Shown: piece after piece, positions 40,580 through 48,180 of the stretch
Position numbering within the stretch: the first letter of the stretch is position 1
Layout of the letters: the number at the start of each line of letters is the position of its first letter
Assembly (NCBI GenBank): GCA_902634325.1
Contig: CACPJP010000005.1
Coordinates: 1-48,180, forward strand
Direction: 5' to 3'
DNA: 48,180 nucleotides
Origin: an uncultured Pelagibacteraceae bacterium
GTDB taxonomy: Bacteria > Pseudomonadota > Alphaproteobacteria > Pelagibacterales > Pelagibacteraceae
The notes under the pieces: generated by a model
The model's database searches: none
Told to the model about the DNA's origin: nothing
Seen by the model: only the letters and a program-made list of their open reading frames with translations
Made by a program: the position numbers and the translations under genes

Positions 40580-43345
40580 TCAGTGTGCCTCATCCCAATT
40601 ATTACCTGAATTAATGTTCACATCCAATGGAATTGTAAACATATGATGCTCTGAGCTTGAAATTGATTCCATTGTTTTTTTGACAACTGCCCCAACCTGA
40701 CCCTGATTGCTTTTTAAACATTCAAAAACTAACTCGTCATGTATTTGTAAAAGCATTTTTGCATTATGTGTTTTTTTTGATTTTGTTAGTTCGTACAGTT
40801 TAATCATAGCAAGTCTTATGATATCAGCTGCGGAACTTTGTATTGGAGCATTTATGGCTGCTCTTTCTTGAAAACTTCTAACACTAAAATTTTTATCATT
40901 TATACTTCTGAGATGAATTTTTCTTCCAAATATATTATTAACATATCCATTTTCTCGACAAAATTTAACCGTTGATTGCATATAATCCTTTATTTCAGGA
41001 AATTTTTTAAAATAAGAATTAATAAATTCTAACGCTTCATTATTTGATACAGAGATTTGTTTTGCAAGACCGTACTGGGTTATTCCATAAATTATACCAA
41101 AATTAATTGCTTTTGCTTTCCTTCTTAAGTTTTGATCAACTTTATTAATTGAAACATCAAAAACCTGACTTGCGGTAATGCTGTGAATATCATCATTATT
41201 AGTGAACGCTTTTTTTAATTCCTTAACGTCAGCTAAGTCAGCTAATATTCTCATCTCTACTTGATTGTAATCAGCAGAAATTAAAACATTATTTTTTTCA
41301 GCAATAAATGCCTTTCTTATTTCCCTGCCATCTTCTGTTTTTATCGGTATATTTTGTAAATTAGGATCACTGGAAGCCAATCTCCCAGTATTTGTTGCTG
41401 CTAATAAAAATGATGTGTGCACTCTGTTTGTATTTGAATTTATATGATCCTGTAGAGCATCTGTATAAGTATTTTTCAGTTTGGACAACTGTCTCCAATC
41501 TAAAACTAAACTTGGAAATTTATGTCCCTTAAAAGCTAAATCTTCTAAAATTTTTGCACTAGTAGCTAAACTTCCTTTTTTCGTTTTTTTTAAATTTGCA
41601 ATTTTAAGATCATTATAAATTATTTCACCAAGCTGTTTTGGCGAACCTATATTAAATTCTTTTTTGGCTAAAAAGTAAATTTCTTTTTCAATTTTTAATA
41701 TTTTATCTGCAAATTTTTTAGACAGTTTTTTTAAATACTCTTTGTCAACTTTAACACCATTTATTTCGATCTCTGCAAGTAACTCCGGCATGGGTTTTTC
41801 AAAAATTTCATAAATTTTAGTAAGCTTTTCCTTGTCCAGTCTTTCTCTCAATAATTGAAATAATCTAAAAGTTACATCTGCATCCTCTCCCGCATACTGT
41901 GTAGCTTTTTTTAAATCAACATCAGCAAAAGTAATTTTCTTTTTTCCGCTACCCACCAAATCTTTAAAAGAAATCGTTTTATGACCTAAATGAGTTTCAG
42001 ACAGTGTATCAAGATTGTGACGATTCAGACCGGCATCTAAAGTATAGGAGGCTAACATTGTATCCTCTATTGGATTGAGATTGATTTTATTTTTTTTGAA
42101 AATTATGTAATCAAATTTTATGTTTTGACCAATTTTTTTTATACTTTTATCTTCAAGTATTGGTTTGATTTTTTTAAGTATTATATCGGCATTTAAACAT
42201 TTTTCTTTTTGGTTTTTCAATGGTATGTAGCATGCTTTGCCCTGTTTGTAGCAAAACGAAATTCCTATTAAATCAGCTTCGACAGGATTAAGAGAAGAGG
42301 TCTCCGTATCTACAGAAATCAAACTTTGATTTTTAAGAATATTAATCCAATTCTCAAATTGCTTTTCAGTAACGATAGTCTCATACTTGGTTAAGTCAAT
42401 TTTTTCTTTTTTTGTTTCTCTGGTTTCTGTTTTTTTGTCTGGCTCTCCATAAAATTTTATAGCTTGGCTTAATAGCCTGTTAAATTCCATCTCTCTGAGA
42501 AAGCCATAAAGTTTTTCTTTTTTTACTTCTTTTATTAGAAAATTTTCTATTTTATCCTTAACTGGAACGTCGTCTTTTAAAGTTACAAGTTTTTTGCTGA
42601 TCAAAGCAGACTCTTTATTTTCGATTAGCGTTTGTTTTCTTTTTTTTTGTGGAATTTCTTCTGCCTTTTTTAATAAAGCTTCAAGATTTTTATACTTATT
42701 AATTAATTCGGCTGCTGTTTTAATTCCTATACCGGGAACTCCTGGTATATTATCCGAAGGATCCCCGGCCAAAGACTGTACATCGATGACTTGCTCTGGT
42801 TTCACACCAAATTTTTCATGCACCTCCTTTTCTCCAATAACTCTACTTTTCATTGGATCAAACAGTCTTATTTCTTTAGAAACTAGCTGCATCAAATCTT
42901 TATCGGAAGAAATTATTGTAACTTTGGCGCCTGCATTAATTATTTGTTTTGCGTAGGTTGCTATCAGATCATCTGCTTCGTAGTTTAGTTGCTCGATTGA
43001 AGGTACATTAAAAGCCTCAACGGCCTTTCTTATATATTCGAATTGAGGAGCAAGATCGTCCGGAGGGTCAGATCTGTTAGCTTTATAATCTTTATAAATT
43101 TCATTTCTAAAATTTTTTCTAGCAGAGTCAAAAATAACGGCAAAATGTGTTGGTTTATTTTTTGAATCATCAGATCTTGAATCTTCTAATAACTTAAAAA
43201 GCATACTGCTAAACCCACTTACTGCGCCTGTGGGTAGACCATCACTTTTTCGAGATAGAGGAGGCAACGCGTAATAGGCTCTAAAGATATATCCGGACCC
43301 ATCTACCAAATAGAAATGATCAGTTTTTTTTATCGCATTCATCAA
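40580..43345 (-). CDS. polA: DNA polymerase I with all three domains
   Basis: 921 aa, the expected length. The 5'-3' exonuclease occupies the first 290 residues (FHLVDGSGYIFRAYYALPP-like start, DADDLIAT-type motif as YEADDLIATYA). The 3'-5' exonuclease has the intact DxE in LISVDTETSSLNP and the late D in YAGEDADVTFRL. The polymerase has LISADYNQVEMRILA (motif A), RRKAKAINFGIIYGI (motif B) and LLQIHDELVFE (motif C). It fills gaps in repair and removes Okazaki primers. It diverges from the ABC gene across 44 bp. Confidence 0.96.
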   Translation of the reverse strand: MMNAIKKTDHFYLVDGSGYIFRAYYALPPLSRKSDGLPTGAVSGFSSMLFKLLEDSRSDDSKNKPTHFAVIFDSARKNFRNEIYKDYKANRSDPPDDLAPQFEYIRKAVEAFNVPSIEQLNYEADDLIATYAKQIINAGAKVTIISSDKDLMQLVSKEIRLFDPMKSRVIGEKEVHEKFGVKPEQVIDVQSLAGDPSDNIPGVPGIGIKTAAELINKYKNLEALLKKAEEIPQKKRKQTLIENKESALISKKLVTLKDDVPVKDKIENFLIKEVKKEKLYGFLREMEFNRLLSQAIKFYGEPDKKTETRETKKEKIDLTKYETIVTEKQFENWINILKNQSLISVDTETSSLNPVEADLIGISFCYKQGKACYIPLKNQKEKCLNADIILKKIKPILEDKSIKKIGQNIKFDYIIFKKNKINLNPIEDTMLASYTLDAGLNRHNLDTLSETHLGHKTISFKDLVGSGKKKITFADVDLKKATQYAGEDADVTFRLFQLLRERLDKEKLTKIYEIFEKPMPELLAEIEINGVKVDKEYLKKLSKKFADKILKIEKEIYFLAKKEFNIGSPKQLGEIIYNDLKIANLKKTKKGSLATSAKILEDLAFKGHKFPSLVLDWRQLSKLKNTYTDALQDHINSNTNRVHTSFLLAATNTGRLASSDPNLQNIPIKTEDGREIRKAFIAEKNNVLISADYNQVEMRILADLADVKELKKAFTNNDDIHSITASQVFDVSINKVDQNLRRKAKAINFGIIYGITQYGLAKQISVSNNEALEFINSYFKKFPEIKDYMQSTVKFCRENGYVNNIFGRKIHLRSINDKNFSVRSFQERAAINAPIQSSAADIIRLAMIKLYELTKSKKTHNAKMLLQIHDELVFECLKSNQGQVGAVVKKTMESISSSEHHMFTIPLDVNINSGNNWDEAH

Positions 43346-43369
43346 TTAATGATATCTTAATTTTTTTCG

Positions 43370-43378
43370 TGGTATAAT
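43370..43378 (+). promoter_or_regulatory. Extended -10 promoter of the ABC ATPase gene
   Basis: TGG-TATAAT (43370-43378) is a perfect extended -10 box; no good -35 is present. Transcription would begin near 43385, about 5 nt before the ATG at 43390, leaving no room for a ribosome binding site. Confidence 0.45.
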
Positions 43379-43389
43379 AATATTAAATT

Positions 43390-44316
43390 ATGGACAAAAT
43401 TGCATTATCTGCTGAAAATCTAACCAAAATTTATTCAAAAAATAATAATGCGAATAAATCTGTTTTAGCCCTCAACAAATTAAACCTAGAAGTGAAGAAA
43501 GGTGAAATTTTTGGTCTTCTTGGCCCTAATGGAGCCGGAAAAACAACGTTCATAAATATTCTTGGTGGGACAGTAATGAAAACCTCTGGGAAAGTTCAGT
43601 TATGGGGTTTTGATTTAGACAAAAACCCAAGACAAGTAAGAGCATCAATAGGTATTGTGCCACAAGAAGTCAACTTAGATGCTTTTTTTAGTCCCAAAAA
43701 ATTACTTGAACTTCAAGCGGGTTTATATGGTGTTAAAAAAGAAGACAGAATTACAGATTTAATTTTGAAAATGGTTGCTTTGGATAAACAGGCTAACTCA
43801 TATGCAAGAAGTCTGTCAGGTGGAATGAAAAGGAGACTGTTAATCGCAAAGGCTATGGTCCACCAACCTCCAATTCTGGTTTTGGATGAGCCAACTGCGG
43901 GAGTAGATGTAGAACTAAGACAAAATTTGTGGGGGAACGTTAGAGAATTGAATGAACTTGGTGTAACCATTATCTTAACAACACATTATCTTTACGAAGC
44001 TCAAGAAATGTGTAATCGAATCGCAATAATTAACAAAGGTAATTTGGTAGCCCTGGATACCACAGAAAAATTATTGAGTCGTATTGAGAGTAAAAAAATT
44101 AAATTTAAAGTAAATGATATAAGCCAATTCGAAAAAATCAAACTTGATGGAGTAAAATTTTCAAAAACTGATTCTGAAATTACTGCCACTTATGACAAAA
44201 ATAAGCTAAGATTTGATCAAGTTATAGATGTTGTAAAAAATAATGCTGAAATACTTGATATTTCTACTGATGATGGAGATCTGGAGGATATCTTTTTGGA
44301 AGTAACAAATAAGTAG
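43390..44316 (+). CDS. ABC transporter ATPase, YadG-like
   Basis: 308 aa, the length of E. coli YadG. Walker A is GPNGAGKTT, signature SLSGGMKRR, Walker B ILVLDEPTAGVD, with LTTHYLYEAQEM for the switch His. The C-terminal 80 residues match the extension of ABC-2 type exporters. No ABC-2 permease gene follows, as YadH would in E. coli; bioY follows instead after 33 bp. The partner must be elsewhere, or the protein works alone. Confidence 0.9.
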   Translation: MDKIALSAENLTKIYSKNNNANKSVLALNKLNLEVKKGEIFGLLGPNGAGKTTFINILGGTVMKTSGKVQLWGFDLDKNPRQVRASIGIVPQEVNLDAFFSPKKLLELQAGLYGVKKEDRITDLILKMVALDKQANSYARSLSGGMKRRLLIAKAMVHQPPILVLDEPTAGVDVELRQNLWGNVRELNELGVTIILTTHYLYEAQEMCNRIAIINKGNLVALDTTEKLLSRIESKKIKFKVNDISQFEKIKLDGVKFSKTDSEITATYDKNKLRFDQVIDVVKNNAEILDISTDDGDLEDIFLEVTNK

Positions 44317-44349
44317 ATTTTTCTTTAAATAAAAAGTAAGAATCAAGAT

Positions 44350-44895
44350 ATGGAGTTAATTAAGAATTTAAAAGAAATTTCTGTAATAAAAAACTTATTT
44401 TTAGCAATTTTAGGTACTATTCTATTGGCCGTATCAGCAAAAATAAAAATTCCCTTTTGGCCAGTACCAATGACTATGCAGACCTTTGTGGTTCTTTTAA
44501 TAGGAGTTTTATACGGTTGGAAACTTGGTTTGTTCACCGTTTCATTATATTTGCTTGAAGGAATAGTAGGTCTTCCGGTTTTTGCCGGAACTCCAGAAAA
44601 AGGTATAGGTTTGGTTTATTTCACTGGACCAACTATGGGTTATTTGATTGGTTTTTTAGTGGGAGTCTTTTTAACAGGATTTTTTACTTTTAATAATAAT
44701 TTTTTTGAGAATTTTATAAAACTAATATTCTCAGTAAGTTTTATATATCTTTTTGGGTTACTTTGGTTGGGATCAATAATCGGTTGGGACAAGCCAGTAT
44801 TTGAGTTGGGCGCACAGCCCTTTCTTTTAGCTGAACTATTTAAGATTCTTATATTAAGCGTTTTAATTCCAAAAATTTCAAAATTTAGAAGCTAA
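44350..44895 (+). CDS. bioY: Biotin ECF transporter substrate-binding protein
   Basis: 181 aa with six membrane segments. IKIPFWPVPMTMQTFVVLLI and SLYLLEGIVGLPVFAG are the BioY signatures, GPTMGYLIGFLVGV follows, and the C-terminal PFLLAELFKILI is also typical. It takes up biotin, alone at high expression or with the general ECF module. A biotin auxotroph would need it, a common state in streamlined marine bacteria. It shares the promoter region of the ABC gene; its stop overlaps the regulator gene by 4 bp. Confidence 0.92.
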   Translation: MELIKNLKEISVIKNLFLAILGTILLAVSAKIKIPFWPVPMTMQTFVVLLIGVLYGWKLGLFTVSLYLLEGIVGLPVFAGTPEKGIGLVYFTGPTMGYLIGFLVGVFLTGFFTFNNNFFENFIKLIFSVSFIYLFGLLWLGSIIGWDKPVFELGAQPFLLAELFKILILSVLIPKISKFRS

Positions 44896-45500
44896 CGAGG
44901 GGACCTCTTTGAGAGAATCCTTTGTAGGGTTCTTCGGTGCATTTTAAGTCTTCTTGCAGTTTCTGAAACATTTCTGTTACAGAGCTCAAACACCCTCTGA
45001 ATATGCTCCCATTTGACCCTGTCTGCAGACATTGGGTTTTCAGGCGGTTTAGCCTTAGAATCTGGCTCTGCTAGAAGGGCAGATTCGACGTCATCTGCAT
45101 CCACTGGTTTAGTCATATAGTCTATGGCCCCAGCCTTTACAGCAGCAACAGCAGTAGGCAAATTCCCATATCCAGTGAGCATGACTATTCTGCTATCTTT
45201 TTTGACCTTATTAATCTCCTTAACCACATCTAGACCATTACCATTTTCCAATCTAAGATCTACTAGAGCGAACTTCGGAGGGTGAGATTTGACCAATTTT
45301 ATAGCATTTTCAATGGTTTTTGCATCTTTAACTTGAAATCCCTTCTTCTCCATGGCCCTTGCCAGTCTAATTCTGAGAGGATCGTCGTCATCAACGATCA
45401 AGAGAGACTTATCCTCAAAATCGGAAATCTTTAAACCTACAGGTGTTTCTCTCATTTTGTTCATGTCCGTCATCCTAAACCATGTAGTGATGATTGTCAT
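44892..45500 (-). CDS. regA: RegA/ActR/PrrA-type response regulator
   Basis: 202 aa as the longest frame. The receiver begins SLLIVDDDDPLRIRLARAME with the acidic pocket, phospho-acceptor D81 in FALVDLRLENGNGLDVV and MLTGYGNLPTAV. The C-terminus is a Fis-type helix-turn-helix, RNVSETARRLKMHRRTLQRI, exact for the RegA family. Likely starts are internal: 45473 or 45464, the latter with AGGA eight bases upstream; RegA proteins usually begin close to there. RegA governs redox-responsive genes with the kinase RegB, which is not next to it here. Confidence 0.9.
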   Translation of the reverse strand: MTIITTWFRMTDMNKMRETPVGLKISDFEDKSLLIVDDDDPLRIRLARAMEKKGFQVKDAKTIENAIKLVKSHPPKFALVDLRLENGNGLDVVKEINKVKKDSRIVMLTGYGNLPTAVAAVKAGAIDYMTKPVDADDVESALLAEPDSKAKPPENPMSADRVKWEHIQRVFELCNRNVSETARRLKMHRRTLQRILSKRSPR

Positions 45501-45630
45501 ATTTCAAATGCGACAAAGGTGCATTATTTCCTTTACATAAAGATCAAAAACCTTATAAGCGAAATTAAATAAGCTTTTTTATGTAATTTTTTAGAAGCTT
45601 TATTGTGTAATTAAACGGGGAACACATGCG

Positions 45631-46809
45631 ATGCGAAAATTTACTAGCGTTAACGAATTAGTTAACACTTTGAAACCTGAAGATCCGGTCTACTGTATAA
45701 GGCCTAACTCAGTTAAGAAATCTGTAGAACTTTTTAAAAATAACTTTCCTGGGAAGGTTCTTTATGCTGTAAAAACTAACCCCAATGAAAAAATTATTAA
45801 AATCATTATTGATAATGGAATTGAAAATTTTGATGTTGCTTCAATTAACGAGGTAAAATTAATAAGAAAAATCGATAGTAAAGCCAAAATATATTTCATG
45901 CATACTATAAAGGGCAGAGAAAGTATTAAAGAAGCATACTATCAATACAATGTTAAAGACTTTGCTTTGGATACCAAGGATGAGTTACTTAAAATCCTTG
46001 AATCTACAAATAATGCAAAAGATCTAAATTTATATGTAAGAGTAAGCATTTCAAATGAACACGCTGAGATTGATTTGTCCAGAAAGTTTGGTGCTTCACC
46101 AAGTGAAGCTCTGGGCTTACTGAGGTTATGTAAAGAGCATGGCAAAAAGGTTGGTCTAAGCTTTCATGTAGGATCACAATGTATGCATAAAATTTCCTTT
46201 TCAAAAGGAATAGCTGAAATTGGTAAAATAATTAAAAAAACAAAAATTGTGCCGGATGTAATTAATGTGGGTGGAGGATTTCCAGCTATATATCCGGATT
46301 TAACTCCTGAGCCTTTAGAAAACTATTTAGAGGAAATTAAAAAATCTCTAAAAAACTTAAAATTGGAAAAAATGCCAGAAATATTTTGTGAGCCAGGTAG
46401 AGCACTTGTAGCAGAATCTGGTTCTACCATTGTAAAAGTTCTATTAAAGAAAAAACAAAAACTTTACATTAATGATGGAACCTATGGCTCTTTATTTGAT
46501 GCAGGGGTACCGAATTTTGTCTTACCTACGAAAATGATAACAAATGGAAGGGTTGTTTCTAAAAAACTCACCACTTTTAATTTCTATGGCCCAACTTGTG
46601 ACAGTTTAGATTATATGAAGGGGCCTTTCTTGCTACCAAACAATATCAAAGAGGGGGATTACATAGAAATTGGACAACTTGGGGCATACGGAACTACATT
46701 TAGAACAAAATTTAATGGCTTTTATTCAGATAACATCTGCCAAGTAGATGACAAGCCTATTCTTTCAATGTACGATCGGAAAGATAAGTTTGATTACTTG
46801 GTTGCGTAA
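45631..46809 (+). CDS. Ornithine decarboxylase-like PLP enzyme (fold III)
   Basis: 392 aa. The PLP lysine is K48 in YAVKTN; SFHVGSQC, INVGGGFPAIYPD and CEPGRALVAESG line the phosphate site; GPTCDSLDYMKG has the CDSLD form of ornithine/arginine-type decarboxylases rather than the CES of meso-diaminopimelate decarboxylase. It makes putrescine from ornithine. It is followed after an ATGA overlap by the deoxyhypusine-synthase-like gene and then an agmatinase-like gene. The 130-bp spacer upstream has no convincing riboswitch. Confidence 0.88.
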   Translation: MRKFTSVNELVNTLKPEDPVYCIRPNSVKKSVELFKNNFPGKVLYAVKTNPNEKIIKIIIDNGIENFDVASINEVKLIRKIDSKAKIYFMHTIKGRESIKEAYYQYNVKDFALDTKDELLKILESTNNAKDLNLYVRVSISNEHAEIDLSRKFGASPSEALGLLRLCKEHGKKVGLSFHVGSQCMHKISFSKGIAEIGKIIKKTKIVPDVINVGGGFPAIYPDLTPEPLENYLEEIKKSLKNLKLEKMPEIFCEPGRALVAESGSTIVKVLLKKKQKLYINDGTYGSLFDAGVPNFVLPTKMITNGRVVSKKLTTFNFYGPTCDSLDYMKGPFLLPNNIKEGDYIEIGQLGAYGTTFRTKFNGFYSDNICQVDDKPILSMYDRKDKFDYLVA

Positions 46810-47855
46810 TGAATAAAAAAAACGGTCCAACTATAGGACACAACAAAAAATCCCTATTAAAATCAGAAGTAGAACACATCGATATAACGTCTTTTGATTC
46901 CCGTAAAATTATCGAATCTATGAAAAAAATGTCCTTTACATCAAGAGATACTGCAAATGCTGCTGAGATTTATAATGATATGATCAAAGATAAAAATTGT
47001 TCAATTTTTTTGACAATTGCTGGTTCAACCTCTGCTGCAGGATGTATGAAGTTATACTCTGACCTAGTTAAGTATAATATGGTTGACGCTATAGTAGCTA
47101 CTGGAGCGTCAATAATTGACATGGATTTTTTTGAAGCTTTAGGATTTAAACACTATCAGGGCAGTCAATTTCAAGATGATAAGGTTTTGAGAGAAAACTA
47201 TATAGACAGAATATACGATACCTATATTGACGAAGAACAGCTGCAAGCTTGTGATAAAACTATATGTGAAATAGCCAATCAGTTAAAACCTAAGGCTTAT
47301 ACTTCCAGAGAATTTATCAAAGAGATTGGTAAGTATTTAAAAAAAAATGCAAAGAAAAAAGGTTCTTTGATTGAAGTTGCTTATGATCACAATGTACCGA
47401 TATTTTGTCCAGCTTTTACCGACAGTTCTGCGGGCTTTGGTTTGGTAATGCACCAAGAACAAAACCCTAATAAGCATATTACGATAGATTCTGTAAGAGA
47501 ATTTAGGGAATTGACGGAAATTAAACTAAAATCCAAGGCCTCTGGTTTGTTAATGGTTGGGGGAGGAGTTCCAAAAAATTTTGTTCAAGATACAGTAGTT
47601 TGCGCTGAACTTTTGGGTAAAAAAGTTGACATGCATAAATATGCTGTACAAATAACTGTTGCGGATACAAGAGATGGTGCTTGTAGCAGTTCTACACTAA
47701 AAGAAGCAAGTTCTTGGGGGAAAGTTGATACTTCGAAAGAACAAATGGTTTTTGCAGAAGCAACCAGTGTGCTGCCATTAATTGCAAGCGATGTTTACCA
47801 CAATAAGTTTTGGGAAAACAGAGAAAGAAAAAATTTTTCAAATCTATTCGGATAA
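46809..47855 (+). CDS. Deoxyhypusine synthase-like protein, probable homospermidine synthase
   Basis: 348 aa. The deoxyhypusine synthase fold is shown by FLTIAGSTSAAGCMKLYSDL, VDAIVATGASIIDMD, SGLLMVGGGVPKNF, and the diagnostic ADTRDGACSSSTLKEASSWG ending in SWGK with the catalytic lysine. Bacteria lack eIF5A, the substrate of the eukaryotic enzyme, and bacterial homologues make homospermidine-type polyamines from putrescine or spermidine. Position directly after the decarboxylase fits that role. Precise product is inference. Confidence 0.88.
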   Translation: MNKKNGPTIGHNKKSLLKSEVEHIDITSFDSRKIIESMKKMSFTSRDTANAAEIYNDMIKDKNCSIFLTIAGSTSAAGCMKLYSDLVKYNMVDAIVATGASIIDMDFFEALGFKHYQGSQFQDDKVLRENYIDRIYDTYIDEEQLQACDKTICEIANQLKPKAYTSREFIKEIGKYLKKNAKKKGSLIEVAYDHNVPIFCPAFTDSSAGFGLVMHQEQNPNKHITIDSVREFRELTEIKLKSKASGLLMVGGGVPKNFVQDTVVCAELLGKKVDMHKYAVQITVADTRDGACSSSTLKEASSWGKVDTSKEQMVFAEATSVLPLIASDVYHNKFWENRERKNFSNLFG

Positions 47856-47858
47856 AAA

Positions 47859-48180
47859 TTGAATTATCTATCTAACAAACAAGGTTTTTTAGGAATTGAC
47901 AATAAATTCAAAATAAAAGAGAAGGCTGTCATTGTTCCATTCGGATTAGAAAAAACTGTCAGCTATGGCGGAGGAACAAGAAATGGACCCAAAGAAATAA
48001 TCAAAGCATCCCACCAAGTTGAGCTGTTTGATGAAGACTTAAGTTGTGATCCATATAAAAAAATTGGTATTAGAACAATAAAACCCTTTCCAATTAAAAA
48101 AAGAATGGATGAAGCGCTAAAACAAATTGAAAAAATCAATGAATCTTTATTAAAAAAAAATATATTTCCTATGATACTGG
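47859..48180 (+). CDS. Agmatinase/arginase-family ureohydrolase, N-terminal part
   Basis: Open to the end of the window with no stop; about 107 codons visible. The TTG at 47859 is the best start (3 bp after the preceding stop; no ATG before codon 83). SYGGGTRNGPKEIIKASHQV is the ureohydrolase N-terminal signature (GxxxGP..IR.a). The manganese ligands GDHS.. lie beyond the window. Third gene of the polyamine operon; it would yield putrescine from agmatine or act on a related guanidine. Confidence 0.85.
   Translation, partial: MNYLSNKQGFLGIDNKFKIKEKAVIVPFGLEKTVSYGGGTRNGPKEIIKASHQVELFDEDLSCDPYKKIGIRTIKPFPIKKRMDEALKQIEKINESLLKKNIFPMIL

Noticed and set aside
45501-45630. speF-type regulatory RNA or a riboswitch before the ornithine decarboxylase
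   Set aside because: Two AAGCTT copies (45571-45576, 45595-45600) can form only a 6-bp stem, and I could not match a known leader consensus. A covariance-model search would settle it.
1-48180. tRNA genes and CRISPR arrays
   Set aside because: No GGTTCGAATCC-like T-arm with an acceptor stem was found, and no regularly spaced direct repeats of 25-40 bp were seen. A tRNAscan-SE run would be decisive.

Overview
The window looks like a chromosomal segment of a streamlined, low-GC marine alphaproteobacterium (SAR11- or HIMB59-like by inference, not proven). The evidence is an AT-rich sequence with very tight gene packing (most gaps under 50 bp, many 4-bp ATGA overlaps) and typically alphaproteobacterial genes: accD-folC-trxA, chvG/chvI, ahcY, tsaE-amgK-murU, the DUF1476 F1-ATPase inhibitor, a RegA/ActR-type regulator, and an ornithine decarboxylase plus deoxyhypusine-synthase-like polyamine operon. 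I found no rRNA, tRNA, CRISPR array or insertion sequence, and no gap over about 300 bp without a gene.

Layout. 1-2.7 kb: trpA end, accD, folC, with trxA convergent. 2.8-12.5 kb: an accessory block of DNA-processing genes. It holds a phage/MGME1-like exonuclease, then a leftward operon (ribbon-helix-helix protein, 48-aa and 180-aa unknowns, a GHKL-ATPase-like/HELGH metallopeptidase fusion, a 198-aa unknown, RmuC). Divergent from that is a rightward operon (a large protein with an S24/LexA-like but catalytically dead domain, an SbcB-type exonuclease I, a 94-aa unknown, a Pif1-like helicase). 12.5-20 kb: DUF3047 protein, TauD-type dioxygenase, a small lipoprotein/micro-ORF/metallo-beta-lactamase group, a strongly basic coiled-coil protein, CFA-type methyltransferase, DapA-family lyase, GT9 glycosyltransferase, membrane J-protein. 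20-28 kb: oligopeptidase B, WGR protein, purine permease and phosphoribosyltransferase, AlkA-type glycosylase, DMT transporter, MsrA, sulfurtransferase. 28-34 kb: RND efflux pair, lytic transglycosylase, secreted nuclease, DUF1476, VanZ, CutA. 34-43 kb: gpmA and the leftward run polA, chvI-chvG, ahcY, tsaE-amgK-murU. 43-48 kb: ABC ATPase, bioY, regA-like regulator, and the polyamine operon, cut by the window end.

Most interesting point. In many alphaproteobacteria the order is tsaE-amgK-murU-addB-addA-trxA followed by convergent folC-accD-trpA. Here both ends of that block survive in the expected orientation, but addAB is not between them. The 32 kb in that slot begins with another set of DNA-end-processing enzymes. 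Next to these, a HEXXH metallopeptidase fused to a GHKL-like module is encoded divergently from a phage-repressor-like S24 protein that has lost its own Ser/Lys dyad. This recalls IrrE/DdrO and ImmA/ImmR, where a metallopeptidase removes a repressor in trans. I propose, as inference only, an undescribed damage- or invasion-responsive DNA-processing module controlled in this way.
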